Origin: REEB95 sp050729835
GTDB taxonomy: Bacteria; Pseudomonadota; Alphaproteobacteria; ATCC43930; CGMCC-115725
Direction: 5' to 3'
NCBI GenBank assembly: GCA_050729835.1
Contig: JBOHLS010000019.1
Coordinates: 1-55,118, forward strand
Length of the DNA: 55,118 nt
Both the position numbers and the translations under genes were made by a program. This document shows, piece by piece, positions 12,172 to 21,128 of this stretch. Numbering within the stretch: the stretch's first letter is position 1; each line of letters starts with the position of its first letter. The notes beneath the pieces are model-generated. The model saw nothing but the letters and a program-made list of their open reading frames with translations. It was not told the DNA's origin and did no database searches.

Positions 12172-13137
12172 ATGTCGGCGATCATCTGGGCGGTGCATGA
12201 CGGCAAGATCGGCATGGCCAACCAGACGCTGGGCCTCGCCGAAGCGGTCGCGCCGGCAGTGAAGGGAACTGTCGTCGAAAAGCGCCTCGTGTTGCGCGCG
12301 CCGTGGCGCTGGCTGCCGCCGCATGCCTGGCCGGTGCCGCGCGCCGCGCTCGATCCGCGCGGCGATCGCCTAGCACCGCCCTGGCCTGACATCCTGATTT
12401 CGTGCGGCCGCCTGGTCACGGCGCCGGCGCGCGCCGCCAAGCTGGCCAGCGGCGGACGGATCTTCTGGGTCCAGGTCCAGGACCCCGGTTTCGCCCGGCG
12501 CGAGGCCAATCTGATCGTGATGCCGCGCCACGACGGCGCCGGCGGCGGCAACGCCTTCGTCACGCTGGGCGCGGTCCACCGCGTGACGCCGGTAGGGCTG
12601 GCCGAAGGCGCGCGCCGTTTCGGACCGGCGCTATCCGACCTGAAGCGGCCACTGGTCGCGGTCCTGCTCGGCGGCGACAACCGGGTCTATCGCCTGAGTG
12701 CGGCGCGGCTCTCGACGCTGACCGAGCAGCTGGCGTCGCTGGCGGCACAAGGCCATGGCCTCGCGATCACCACCTCGCGGCGCAGCGGCCCCGCAATGGC
12801 GGCACGGCTGCGCCAAGCGCTGCCCGACGCCTTTATCTGGAGTGGCGACGGCGAGAACCCGTATTTCGGATTGTTGGCGCTGGCCGATGCTTTCGTCGTC
12901 ACCGCCGATTCGGTGAACATGGTGAGCGAGGCTGCGGCCACCGGCAAGCCGGTGCATGTGGTCGAGCTCGACGGCGGCTCGGCCAAGTTCGCGCGCTTCC
13001 ACGCGGCGATGCGCGCCGCCGGAGCGACCCGGTCGTTCACCGGCACGATCGAACGCTGGAGCTACGCGCCGCTCGACGATACAGCGCGCGCCGCGGCCGA
13101 GGTGGCGCGGCACTTCACGGCGCGGCGTGCGACATGA
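12172..13137 (+). CDS. ELM1 (DUF1022) family protein
   Basis: The 321-residue product starts MSAIIWAVHDGKIGMANQTLGLAEAV and has the family blocks RIFWVQVQDPGFARREANLIVMPRHD, AVLLGGDNRVYRL and DAFVVTADSVNMVSEAAATGKPVHVVEL. The family is named for the plant mitochondrial fission factor ELM1. The bacterial members look like GT-B-type glycosyltransferases and often lie among envelope genes; their reaction is not established. The start follows a short GCGAGG site; the longer frame from 12139 is not supported. Its stop overlaps the PAP2 gene by ATGA, so the two are probably translated together. Confidence 0.85.
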   Translation: MSAIIWAVHDGKIGMANQTLGLAEAVAPAVKGTVVEKRLVLRAPWRWLPPHAWPVPRAALDPRGDRLAPPWPDILISCGRLVTAPARAAKLASGGRIFWVQVQDPGFARREANLIVMPRHDGAGGGNAFVTLGAVHRVTPVGLAEGARRFGPALSDLKRPLVAVLLGGDNRVYRLSAARLSTLTEQLASLAAQGHGLAITTSRRSGPAMAARLRQALPDAFIWSGDGENPYFGLLALADAFVVTADSVNMVSEAAATGKPVHVVELDGGSAKFARFHAAMRAAGATRSFTGTIERWSYAPLDDTARAAAEVARHFTARRAT

Positions 13138-14447
13138 GCCGCGGTGTTGCGATCTTCATCGCGCTTTTCGCGGCGACGATGGGCATCCTGATCCTGTTTC
13201 CCGGCATTGATCTGGCCGCGTCGGGCGCGTTCCATGCGCCGAGGACCGGCTTTTCCCATTCCGTGATCCTTGGCGCGATCCACGCCGATCTGCGCTATTT
13301 CGTCGTCGCCGTCGTCGTGATCGCCGGCGCGGCGGCGCTGTTCTGGCCGCGGCGGCGACGCGCGGCGATCTTCCTGCTGCTGGCGCTGGCGCTTGGACCC
13401 GGACTGGTGGTCAACACCGTGTTCAAGGACCATTGGGGCCGGGCGCGGCCGACGCAGATCGTCGCATTCGGCGGGAGCCAGCGATTCACGCCGGCCTTCG
13501 TGCCGGCCGATCAATGCACGACCAACTGCTCATTTCCCGCCGGCGATCCGGCGGTCGGGTTCTTCCTGGTATCGGCGGCGCTGCTGGTTCCCGGCTTGGC
13601 GTCGCGGCGTTGGGCGATTGGCGGCGCGGTTGCGGTCGGCGCCGCACTCGGCCTGATCCGCCTAGCGCAAGGCGGGCATTTCCTGTCGGACGTGGTCGCC
13701 TCGGGCTTTCTCGTCACCGGACTGAGCTGGCTGCTGTACCACGCGATCGTCGTAAATGACGGCATCGGCGCCCTGACGCAGGCCCTTCAGCATCCGTCGC
13801 GCGCGCTCAAGCGCTTCGCCGGCCTCACCGTCGCCGCCGCGCTTCTGGCCGGTGCATCATACGCATGGCTTGACCGGCCGATCGCGGGCTGGTTTCACGG
13901 CAGCGGCGTGACGTTCCGGGCAACGATGGATTTCGTCACCGCCTTCGGCCTCGGCGGCCCTTACCTGATCGTGACCGTCGTGGCGATGATCGCCTGGCGT
14001 ATCGCTGGCTGCACCGCCGCCGCACGGCGGGCAGCCTATGTGTTCCTGGCGGTTGCCGCCTCGGGCCTGTTCGCCGACATCATCAAGCCGGTGGCCGGCC
14101 GCGCCCGTCCCACGCTGCTGTTCTCCGATCACCTCTACGGCTTCACCGGCAGCGGCGCGCATGCCGATCACTGGTCGTTCCCATCCGGCCATTCGGTCAC
14201 GGCGGGCGCGCTCGCTTTCGCGCTGTCGCTGCTTTATCCGCGCCTGAAGCCAGCGTGGATCGCGGCGGCGCTGCTGATCGCCTTCAGCCGCCTGGCGCTC
14301 GACCGGCACTATCTGAGCGACGTGATCGCCGGCCTCTATATCGGGGTCGTAGTCGCCTGGGCGATCGCCGCCACGTTGCGCGCGCGCGGCATCGCGCTGT
14401 GTCCGCCGGCGCGGGCTAGCGACCGGACGGCGGCCGATAGCCTTTGA
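13134..14447 (+). CDS. Tandem double-PAP2 membrane phosphatase
   Basis: This 437-residue integral membrane protein has two PAP2-type acid phosphatase units in one chain. Unit 1 has KDHWGRARP, then CSFPAGDPAVGF in place of the usual PSGH motif, then GGHFLSD. Unit 2 has KPVAGRARP, a canonical SFPSGHSVTAG and SRLALDRHYLSDVIAG. PAP2 lipid phosphatases remove phosphate from isoprenyl pyrophosphates, phosphatidic acid or lipid A. Both halves have hydrophobic helices around the motifs. The start is the ATG overlapping the upstream stop (ATGA); the very long frame from 12402 is a shadow of the ELM1 gene. The 3' end overlaps the convergent glycosyltransferase gene by 32 bp. Confidence 0.9.
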   Translation: MSRGVAIFIALFAATMGILILFPGIDLAASGAFHAPRTGFSHSVILGAIHADLRYFVVAVVVIAGAAALFWPRRRRAAIFLLLALALGPGLVVNTVFKDHWGRARPTQIVAFGGSQRFTPAFVPADQCTTNCSFPAGDPAVGFFLVSAALLVPGLASRRWAIGGAVAVGAALGLIRLAQGGHFLSDVVASGFLVTGLSWLLYHAIVVNDGIGALTQALQHPSRALKRFAGLTVAAALLAGASYAWLDRPIAGWFHGSGVTFRATMDFVTAFGLGGPYLIVTVVAMIAWRIAGCTAAARRAAYVFLAVAASGLFADIIKPVAGRARPTLLFSDHLYGFTGSGAHADHWSFPSGHSVTAGALAFALSLLYPRLKPAWIAAALLIAFSRLALDRHYLSDVIAGLYIGVVVAWAIAATLRARGIALCPPARASDRTAADSL

Positions 14448-15918
14448 AGTCGTGCAGGAAGCGGACGACGTAGTTGCGCGACGCGCCGCCGCCCAGCGGA
14501 ATGATGACATGATCGACCGGCCCGGCGGCGGCGAAACGGTCGAGAATCCGCTGGATGTTCTCGGGATGATGGCTGACGAGCACAAAATCCCGGCCGATAT
14601 CGGCCTTGGGATCGGCCTCGAGATCGAACTGGTCGTTGATCTGGCGGCTCTCGCCGTTCCATTTGAGCGCACTGAACGGATGCGGATGCACGTAGTACGT
14701 CAGCACCGCCAGATCCTCGCGATCGTCCGACAGCAGCAGCGCCCCCGGATGCTGCGCCAGGGTGCCGCTGACCGTAGCACCCAGCCGACGCCAGCCGCGT
14801 AGGCGATGTAGCGCATCGTAGCGCGCCGGGAGGCTGTAGCCGGCGGCGCGCGCCGCGTCGTGCGCGCCGAATGCGACAACGGCGATCGCCAGGTCGATCG
14901 CCACGGCGGCGATCAGCCAGTTGCGATGGCCGCCAGGCAGCAGCCAGGCAACGACCAGGATCGCGGCCGAGACATAGACCGGCGCGGCCCAGTTGGGCTC
15001 GGCATGGGTGATGAAGCTGACCACGATCATCATCGTCAGTGTCGGCAGCGCGAAGATCGCGAGCAGCGCGGCCGAACGCGACGCCAGCGCGCGGCGGGCG
15101 GTACCGACGATCGCAAGCAACGCCGCGAAGCCGATCGGTCCGAAGACGGCGAATTGCGAGCCAACGAATTCGGCGAGGTGCGACGGATTGAATAGCGCGC
15201 CGTGCGACACGGCGTTCTCCTCGGTGTGATGGTAAGAGACAAAGCCGTGCTGCGCGTTCCACGCGAAGTTCGGCGCGTAGATCAGCAACGCGAGACCGAC
15301 GGCGAGGGCGAAGCGGCCGAGGTGCCGGCGCTCCTCGCGAAAGGCGAGCAGATAGATCAGCGCAGAGGCCAGCCAATAGGCCATGGCGTATTTCGACAGC
15401 AGGCCGAATCCGGCGGCGGCGCCGACCGCCCACCACCAGCGTTCGCCGCCGGGCTCGCGCGCGCGGATGAAGGCATAGAGCGCGACCGCCCAGCACAGCA
15501 GCAGCGGCGCGTCGGTCGAGATCAGCGCCGCCGAAGCTGACACGCCGGGCAGCGTGACATAGAGCAGCGCCGACCAGAATCCTACGCGCGCGTCGTAAAG
15601 ACGCTCGCCGACGCGGAAGACGACCAGCGCCGCGGCAAAATGCAAAAGCGGCGCGGTGAGCCGGATCGCGCCTTCGCTGTCGCCGAGCAGGTGCGTGGTG
15701 AGGGCAATGAGCCACGCCACCATCGGCGGCTTGGAGTAGTAGCCGAAGGCCGGATGCAGCGACCACAGCCAGTATTGCGCCTCGTCGGGATAGAGATCGG
15801 TGCCGCCATAGGCAAGCCAAGCGAGGCGCAGGACGGTGACGACAAATACGGCGTTGACCGCGTAGAACCAATAGCGCTCGCCGCCGGCCGATTGCGTCGC
15901 GTGCTTCCCGGGCATCAT
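14416..15918 (-). CDS. ArnT-like glycosyltransferase (GT39/GT83, PMT-2)
   Basis: The 500-residue polytopic membrane protein begins with a TM helix and the luminal catalytic loop YGGTDLYPDEAQYWLWS, where the D-E pair is the hallmark of dolichyl/undecaprenyl-phosphate-sugar dependent transferases. PPMVAWLIALTTHLLGDSEGAIRL follows, and many TM segments run to about residue 350. A soluble C-terminal domain with ALLLSDDREDLAVLTYYV completes it. Relatives (ArnT, RgtA-type) add a sugar from a lipid carrier to lipid A or other lipids. With the adjacent PAP2 phosphatase and ELM1-like protein it suggests an envelope glycolipid modification set; donor and acceptor are unknown. Confidence 0.88.
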   Translation of the reverse strand: MMPGKHATQSAGGERYWFYAVNAVFVVTVLRLAWLAYGGTDLYPDEAQYWLWSLHPAFGYYSKPPMVAWLIALTTHLLGDSEGAIRLTAPLLHFAAALVVFRVGERLYDARVGFWSALLYVTLPGVSASAALISTDAPLLLCWAVALYAFIRAREPGGERWWWAVGAAAGFGLLSKYAMAYWLASALIYLLAFREERRHLGRFALAVGLALLIYAPNFAWNAQHGFVSYHHTEENAVSHGALFNPSHLAEFVGSQFAVFGPIGFAALLAIVGTARRALASRSAALLAIFALPTLTMMIVVSFITHAEPNWAAPVYVSAAILVVAWLLPGGHRNWLIAAVAIDLAIAVVAFGAHDAARAAGYSLPARYDALHRLRGWRRLGATVSGTLAQHPGALLLSDDREDLAVLTYYVHPHPFSALKWNGESRQINDQFDLEADPKADIGRDFVLVSHHPENIQRILDRFAAAGPVDHVIIPLGGGASRNYVVRFLHDFKGYRPPSGR

Positions 15919-16031
15919 AGGCGGCGAGACTAGCGGCGCGCCCTCGGGCTGACCACCCCGTTGCGGCGCACGGCCGCAGCCGCGGCGCGCCGGCGAAGGG
16001 GGTGGAAATCAGCCAGCCTGCTTGCTAAGTC

Positions 16032-17954
16032 ATGGGTTCGCGAGCCCGCATGCAGCTCAACATCGAGACCTTCAGCAACGTCCGGGGCGGCAACGCTTTT
16101 TTCAAGGCCGTGACGCACCCGCTGGCGGCGGAGAAAGGCCGCGCGCTGTTCGCGCGGCTGGCGCGGACGGGCCGCGTCGCGATCTACGATCCCGAGAATT
16201 GCGTCGACGCGCTGGCGCAGATCTACGATCTTGCCGGCCTGACGATCGCCGGGCTCTACGCGCAGGACGTAGCGGCGATCGGTCGCACGACGCTCGGCCA
16301 GCGCGCCCAGCCGGTCACCGCGCTCAAGGAGTGCCGCGCCGAGGCGGTTCTGGTCGCCGGCTTCGATGCCGAGCGCGCGATCGCGCATATCCGTCACCTG
16401 CTGCCCTCCGGCGTCGCAGTCGCGAGCCTCGACGAGCTCCGCCTACCCGAGGCGATGGTGACCAACCGCGCGCGCTATCTCGACCCGATCAACTTCGCCA
16501 CCAATTTCGTCTTCTTCCGTGACGCCAAGGGATTGTCGACGCGGCTGGTCACGGCGAACTACTGGTCGGGCTATGGCGCGCAACACGTCATCGTCTGGTG
16601 CCTGCTCTACGACGCGGCCGGCGTCGAGATTGCCCGTTGGCACGAAACGCTACCGTCCGGCGCCGTCGCGCTCGACAGCCGCGACATCCGCCGGCGCTTC
16701 GGCCTCGGCGAGTTCACCGGGCAGATCCTCCTCCATGCCGTCGGCGTCGTCGGCCACGACGTGGTGAAATATGCCCTCGACGTCTACGGCGACGGCACGA
16801 CGGAGCCGAGCTTATCGTGCACCCACGATGCCAATTCGTGGCCGTCGGCGCTCTACGCCGGCCTGCCAGCACCGGACGTGGGCGAGACCGTCACACTCTG
16901 GGTCCAGAACTCGATGCCGTGCGCCATTCCGCCCGACAGCATCGGCCTCAACCTGATGGGCGACGCGGCGACGGCCTATCTGCCGGACCCGATCCCCGCC
17001 TTCGCCAGCCGCGCGCTTGACGTCGCGAGCCTGCTGCCCAAAGCGCGCTGGCCGCAGCAGATCGAGATCCAGGCCGGCAAGTACGTCGTGCGGCCCCGTT
17101 ACGAGGTGCGCGGGCATGGACGGGTGCGCATCGCCCACGTCAACGTCGAACGCGCCGATCTCAAGCCCGACCCGGCGATCGCCGAACTCGGCAACCTACT
17201 CGGCAAGGGTTATCTATTACCCGCGCCGGTGCTGCCACGCGCGACCTGGCGCTCGCTCGCCCTGCCGACGCCGATGTCGACGGCGCAACAGGATTTGCCG
17301 GTGGCGCTCGTCGTCTACGACCGCCGCGGCCGCGAGGCGGCACGGCACGGCTTCGGCTGCCTGGCGCGCCGCGATTCGGTCGTTGTTGACGTCGATGCGC
17401 TGCTCAACGGCGCCAAGCTGCCGGACGATTACGGCCACATGGAGCTGGTCTACGATTTTACGCGGGGCGGCGGTGCCGACGGCTGGCTGCATGGCTTGTT
17501 CCGCTATGAGGATCGCGGCAGCTGCCACGCCGCCGAGACCAGCTTCGGCGCGCATGTGTTCAACACCGTGCTAACCTACAAAGGCGAGCCCCAATCCTAT
17601 GCCGGCCGGCCGCCCGGCCTGTCGACCCGCCTGTTCCTGCGGCTCGGCGACGCGGCGTTCGACACGCTCTGCCACCTGATCTATCCGGCCTCGACGCCAT
17701 GGCACGCCGAAAGCGCCACCGACCTGGTCCTGCACGACGGCGCCGGTGCCGAGGTGGCGCGCGAGCGCATCGCCATTCCGTGCTCGGGCTCGCGGTTTTT
17801 CCGCTATCACGAGGCGTTCGACGCCAAGGTCCGTGCGCGCGCCGGGGAATCGGCCTATATCGTGGTGCGCGACGCGACCTGCCGGCTTTTCGGCTATCAT
17901 GGCTTGATCGGACCCAACGGCGCCTTCAGCCTCGACCATATGTTCGGCTTCTGA
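16032..17954 (+). CDS. Large conserved protein of unknown function, 640 aa
   Basis: The reading frame is long, in-frame with strong GC3 bias and ends one base before trxB, so it is a real gene. No signal peptide or TM helix is seen. The first ~130 residues look like an alpha/beta domain (GRVAIYDPENCVDALAQIYD, EAVLVAGFDAERAIAHI). The rest is beta-rich, with repeated phrases such as ATNFVFFRDAKGLSTRLVTANYW, HDVVKYALDVYGD, and a C-terminal FGYHGLIGPNGAFSLDHMFGF. I recognise no named family. Starting at 16050 (MQLNIETFSN) is equally possible; neither start has a clear ribosome site. Tight linkage to trxB suggests co-transcription, not necessarily related function. Confidence 0.8.
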   Translation: MGSRARMQLNIETFSNVRGGNAFFKAVTHPLAAEKGRALFARLARTGRVAIYDPENCVDALAQIYDLAGLTIAGLYAQDVAAIGRTTLGQRAQPVTALKECRAEAVLVAGFDAERAIAHIRHLLPSGVAVASLDELRLPEAMVTNRARYLDPINFATNFVFFRDAKGLSTRLVTANYWSGYGAQHVIVWCLLYDAAGVEIARWHETLPSGAVALDSRDIRRRFGLGEFTGQILLHAVGVVGHDVVKYALDVYGDGTTEPSLSCTHDANSWPSALYAGLPAPDVGETVTLWVQNSMPCAIPPDSIGLNLMGDAATAYLPDPIPAFASRALDVASLLPKARWPQQIEIQAGKYVVRPRYEVRGHGRVRIAHVNVERADLKPDPAIAELGNLLGKGYLLPAPVLPRATWRSLALPTPMSTAQQDLPVALVVYDRRGREAARHGFGCLARRDSVVVDVDALLNGAKLPDDYGHMELVYDFTRGGGADGWLHGLFRYEDRGSCHAAETSFGAHVFNTVLTYKGEPQSYAGRPPGLSTRLFLRLGDAAFDTLCHLIYPASTPWHAESATDLVLHDGAGAEVARERIAIPCSGSRFFRYHEAFDAKVRARAGESAYIVVRDATCRLFGYHGLIGPNGAFSLDHMFGF

Positions 17955-17955
17955 C

Positions 17956-18924
17956 ATGGCTCAACGCCACCACACCAAATTCCTGATCATCGGCGCCGGC
18001 CCAGCGGGCCACACGGCGGCGATCTATGCCGCGCGTGCCAACCTCAAGCCGATCCTGGTGCAGGGGCTGACGCCGGGCGGGCAGCTCACCATCACCACCG
18101 ACGTCGAGAACTATCCGGGTTTTGCCAAGGCGATCCAGGGGCCGTGGCTGATGGAGCAGATGCGGGACCAGGCGGCGCATGTCGGGACGACGCTGATCCA
18201 CGACATCATCGTCAAAGCCGACCTGTCGCAACGGCCCTTTCGCTGCGTCGGCGATTCGGGCGACGAATACGTCGCCGAGACCATCGCCATCTGCACCGGC
18301 GCCGAGGCGCGCTGGTTGAACGTTCCCGGCGAGACGCTGCTGCGCGGCGCCGGCGTCTCGGCCTGCGCCACCTGTGACGGATTCTTTTTCCGCGGCAAGG
18401 AGGTGGCGGTGATTGGCGGCGGCAACACCGCGGTCGAGGAGGCGCTTTACCTCACGCACCACGCCACCAAGGTCACGCTGATCCATCGCCGCGACCAGCT
18501 GCGCGCCGAGAAGATTCTTCAGGCGCGCCTGTTCGCGCATCCCAAGATCAAGATCGTGTGGGACAGCGTGGTCGAGGAGATCGTCGGCGCCGGTCAACCC
18601 GCGCACGTATCCGGAATCCGCCTCAAGAACGTCAAGACCGGCGCGACCGCCACCCTCGCCTGCGATGGCGTCTTCATCGCCATCGGCCACGACCCGGTCA
18701 CCGGCCTGTTCAAGGGCCAACTCAAGATGGACGCCGACGGCTATCTAGTCGCCAGACCCGATTCGACGGCGACCGACATTCCCGGCGTGTTCGCCGCCGG
18801 CGACGTTAAGGACAAGGTCTTCCGCCAGGCGGTGACCGCGGCCGGCATGGGTTGCGTGGCGGCGCTCGAAGCCGAGAAGTTCCTCGCCGCACAAGAAGCC
18901 GGCGCGTTGCGCGCCGCAGAATAG
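17956..18924 (+). CDS. trxB: Thioredoxin reductase (NADPH)
   Basis: The 322-residue flavoenzyme reduces thioredoxin with NADPH. The FAD-binding Rossmann motif is FLIIGAGPAGHTAAIYAARA. The substrate loop GQLTITTDVENYPGF follows, then the redox-active CATC in GVSACATCDGFFF. The NADPH-binding motif is VAVIGGGNTAVEEALYL with RRDQLRAEK, and the C-terminal FAD segment is VFAAGDVKDKVFRQAVTAAGMG. The length is typical. It follows the 640-residue gene by one base and is followed by a LysR gene 5 bp on, a pairing often seen in alphaproteobacteria. Confidence 0.97.
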   Translation: MAQRHHTKFLIIGAGPAGHTAAIYAARANLKPILVQGLTPGGQLTITTDVENYPGFAKAIQGPWLMEQMRDQAAHVGTTLIHDIIVKADLSQRPFRCVGDSGDEYVAETIAICTGAEARWLNVPGETLLRGAGVSACATCDGFFFRGKEVAVIGGGNTAVEEALYLTHHATKVTLIHRRDQLRAEKILQARLFAHPKIKIVWDSVVEEIVGAGQPAHVSGIRLKNVKTGATATLACDGVFIAIGHDPVTGLFKGQLKMDADGYLVARPDSTATDIPGVFAAGDVKDKVFRQAVTAAGMGCVAALEAEKFLAAQEAGALRAAE

Positions 18925-18929
18925 CGCCG

Positions 18930-19823
18930 ATGGACTGGGACAAGCTGCGCGTCTTCCATGCGGTCGCCGAAGCCGGCAGCTTCACCCATGCCGGCGAGGC
19001 GCTCAACCTGTCGCAATCGGCGGTCAGCCGCCAGATCAGCGCGCTCGAGGAAAGCCTGTCGGTGCCGCTGTTCCACCGTCATGCGCGCGGCCTGATCCTG
19101 ACTGAGCAGGGCGACCTGCTCTACCGCACGGCGCGCGAGGTCTTCGCCAAGCTGGCGATGACCGAGGCGATGCTCACCGAATCGAAGGACCGGCCGAAAG
19201 GTCCGCTCAAGGTCACCACCACCGTCGCCTTTGGCGCGTCGTGGCTGACGCCGCGCGTGCGCGAATTCGTCGACCTTTATCCCGAGATCGAGGTCAGCCT
19301 CGCGCTCGACGACAGCGAACTCGATCTTTCCATGCGGGAAGCGGACGTGGCGATCCGCATGTCGCCGCCGCGGCAGCCCGATCTGGTGCAGCGGCATCTG
19401 CTGACCGTGCGCTATATCGCCTACGCCTCGCCCGAATACCTGAAAAAGCACGGCACGCCGCGCAATCCCGAAGACCTCGACAAGCACCGCATCATCGTCT
19501 ACGGCCCCGAGACGCGCCCGGTGCGCAACGTCAACTGGGTGCTCGAGGCCGGTGCGCGCGCCGGCCACGAGCGGCGGCCGATCCTTGCGGTCAACAACCT
19601 CTATGCCATCGCCCAGGCGATTCAGAACGGGCTCGGCATTGGCGTGCTGCCGGATTACATGCCGGCCGAAAACCACAATCTCGTGCGCGTCCTGCCCGAG
19701 GCTAAGCCGGTCGAGGCGGCGGCCTATTTCGTCTATCCCGAGGAGCTGCGCAACTCGAAGCGCATCGCGGTGTTCCGCGACTTCCTGCTGCACAAGGTCG
19801 GCGAGAACCGCAACGGCGGCTGA
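18930..19823 (+). CDS. LysR family transcriptional regulator
   Basis: The 297-residue protein begins MDWDKLRVFHAVAEAGSFTHAGEAL with the winged helix-turn-helix LNLSQSAVSRQISALEESL, then a linker helix and a type 2 periplasmic-binding-like effector domain (VTTTVAFGASWLTPRVREFV, EADVAIRMSPPRQPDLVQRHL, NNLYAIAQAIQNGLGIGVLP). The start is the ATG five bases after trxB; the longer frame merely overlaps trxB. LysR genes directly after trxB recur in this class, so it may respond to redox or act on the adjacent operon. The effector is unknown. Confidence 0.93.
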   Translation: MDWDKLRVFHAVAEAGSFTHAGEALNLSQSAVSRQISALEESLSVPLFHRHARGLILTEQGDLLYRTAREVFAKLAMTEAMLTESKDRPKGPLKVTTTVAFGASWLTPRVREFVDLYPEIEVSLALDDSELDLSMREADVAIRMSPPRQPDLVQRHLLTVRYIAYASPEYLKKHGTPRNPEDLDKHRIIVYGPETRPVRNVNWVLEAGARAGHERRPILAVNNLYAIAQAIQNGLGIGVLPDYMPAENHNLVRVLPEAKPVEAAAYFVYPEELRNSKRIAVFRDFLLHKVGENRNGG

Positions 19824-19960
19824 GCCGCGCCCGTCGGCAAGGGCGACAGCTGTAAAGGATGCCGGCACTCGACAGCGCCGGCGCACGCGCGCTAGCCTTA
19901 ATCAATCTTAACGAACGAGCGCGGCGCGTCGGTTTCGGCGCCTCTCTCGCGAGGGCGCCG

Positions 19961-20347
19961 ATGCGTGATCGTTGGCCGGTCTTCATCGCCTTGACGGTAT
20001 CGAGCCTCGCGGTGCTGGCGACGGGCGTGACGGCGGGGCTCGCCTTCTCGCTCGGAACCCAGCCGGTCGCGCTCGGGCTCGGCGTCTTCGGCATTGTCGC
20101 GGCGGCCACGAGCCTGCTAGCGACCGTGCGCTGGTTGCTCGACGCCGACCAAACCTATCCCGATTACCGCTATTGCCGCGCGGTCGCCGCGGGTCCCGCG
20201 GCGTTTGCGGCCGTCCTGCACGCCGGCGAGACGTCGCGGCCGGAACTACCCCGCTCGGCGGCGCCGGCACGGCCGGAGAATCTGGGCGCCAACGTCGTCG
20301 TTTTCGACCCGACGCGTGCGCGACGCAGGAAGCTGCGCGCCCTTTAG
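19961..20347 (+). CDS. Two-TM membrane protein, 128 aa, unknown
   Basis: I start this at MRDRWPVFIALTVSS because GAGGG lies 6 bases upstream; the frame continues upstream to 19859 without support. Two hydrophobic helices are clear (VFIALTVSSLAVLATGVTAGLAF and VALGLGVFGIVAAATSLLATVRW). A short loop and a Pro/Ala-rich tail follow, with NVVVFDPTRARRRKLRAL at the end. No family is recognised. It lies 166 bp before the PqqD/HprK-related operon on the same strand and might belong to it, but the gap contains a likely promoter. Confidence 0.55.
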   Translation: MRDRWPVFIALTVSSLAVLATGVTAGLAFSLGTQPVALGLGVFGIVAAATSLLATVRWLLDADQTYPDYRYCRAVAAGPAAFAAVLHAGETSRPELPRSAAPARPENLGANVVVFDPTRARRRKLRAL

Positions 20348-20513
20348 TCAAATCACCGGCAATTTTCCGCGACATGGATCGGCGACACGGTTAAGCCGGC
20401 TTCACCGTGTTTCGCCGATTATTCCATTTTTTACCAAAAGCCAATCTTGCTTTACGGTCCTTTATCGGGTTTCGCGCTAAAACCGGACATCATCCCGGCG
20501 GATCGACAAGCCC

Positions 20514-21125
20514 ATGAGCGACCGAGACGACGCAGAAAAATCCCAACGCCCTGACGGCGGTCTCCGCTCGCCCAGCCGCCGGCTGATCCTGGGCGGCATT
20601 CCGGTCGCGGTGACGCTTGCGAGCAAGCCGGCGCTGGCGATGACCGGCGAGTGCTCGGTGTCGAACGCGTTGTCCGGCAACCTCTCGCATCCCCTGCCCG
20701 AAGGCACGAACTGCGGCCTGACGCCCGCAAGCTGGATCAAGCTCGCGGGTACCGAGCAGTTGTGGTCGCGCACCGGCTTCGCGCCGTCGACCAGCTTCCT
20801 TTCCGCTTGCGGCGCCCAGCCGTTCGGCTCGCAATGGACCTGCGGCAACCAATCGCTGCTCGCCGCCCTCGAAGGCGGCCTGACGGTCGGCTGCAAGATC
20901 GGCACGGATTCGGTGACGCTCAACCCGGGCGATTTCGGCGCGCAGTTCGCCGCCGCGATCCTCAACGCCGGCTGCTTCTCGCCAACCAATTACCCGGAAA
21001 CGGTGGGACAGGTCCGCGCCATGGTGGTCACTATCTGGGCGAGCCAGCCGACGACGCAAAGCGCGGCACAATCACAACTCGACACGGCGACGCATCACGT
21101 CGCATCCCTCAACATCAATTCGTAA
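20514..21125 (+). CDS. Exported Cys-rich protein of the HprK-related/PqqD operon, 203 aa
   Basis: The N-terminus carries a Tat-like signal: twin Arg at residues 22-23 in SPSRRLILGGIP, a hydrophobic stretch and a cleavage site after ALA at residue 42. The mature part has six Cys (GEC, NCGLTPASW, SACG, WTCGN, GCKIG, AGCF), suggesting disulfides or metal binding. The pattern CGLTPASWIK ... TGFAPSTSF resembles the CG-(L/Y)-(S/T)-PG-(F/Y)-W motif of some exported proteins, in a degenerate form. Its stop lies 3 bp before the PqqD-like gene, which makes it a candidate product or substrate of that system. Function unknown. Confidence 0.7.
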   Translation: MSDRDDAEKSQRPDGGLRSPSRRLILGGIPVAVTLASKPALAMTGECSVSNALSGNLSHPLPEGTNCGLTPASWIKLAGTEQLWSRTGFAPSTSFLSACGAQPFGSQWTCGNQSLLAALEGGLTVGCKIGTDSVTLNPGDFGAQFAAAILNAGCFSPTNYPETVGQVRAMVVTIWASQPTTQSAAQSQLDTATHHVASLNINS

Positions 21126-21128
21126 GCC

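Noticed and set aside
12402..13133. Upstream extension of the PAP2 frame
   Set aside because: Arg/Gly-rich low-complexity sequence in a second frame of the ELM1-like gene; the PAP2 start is the ATGA overlap at 13134.
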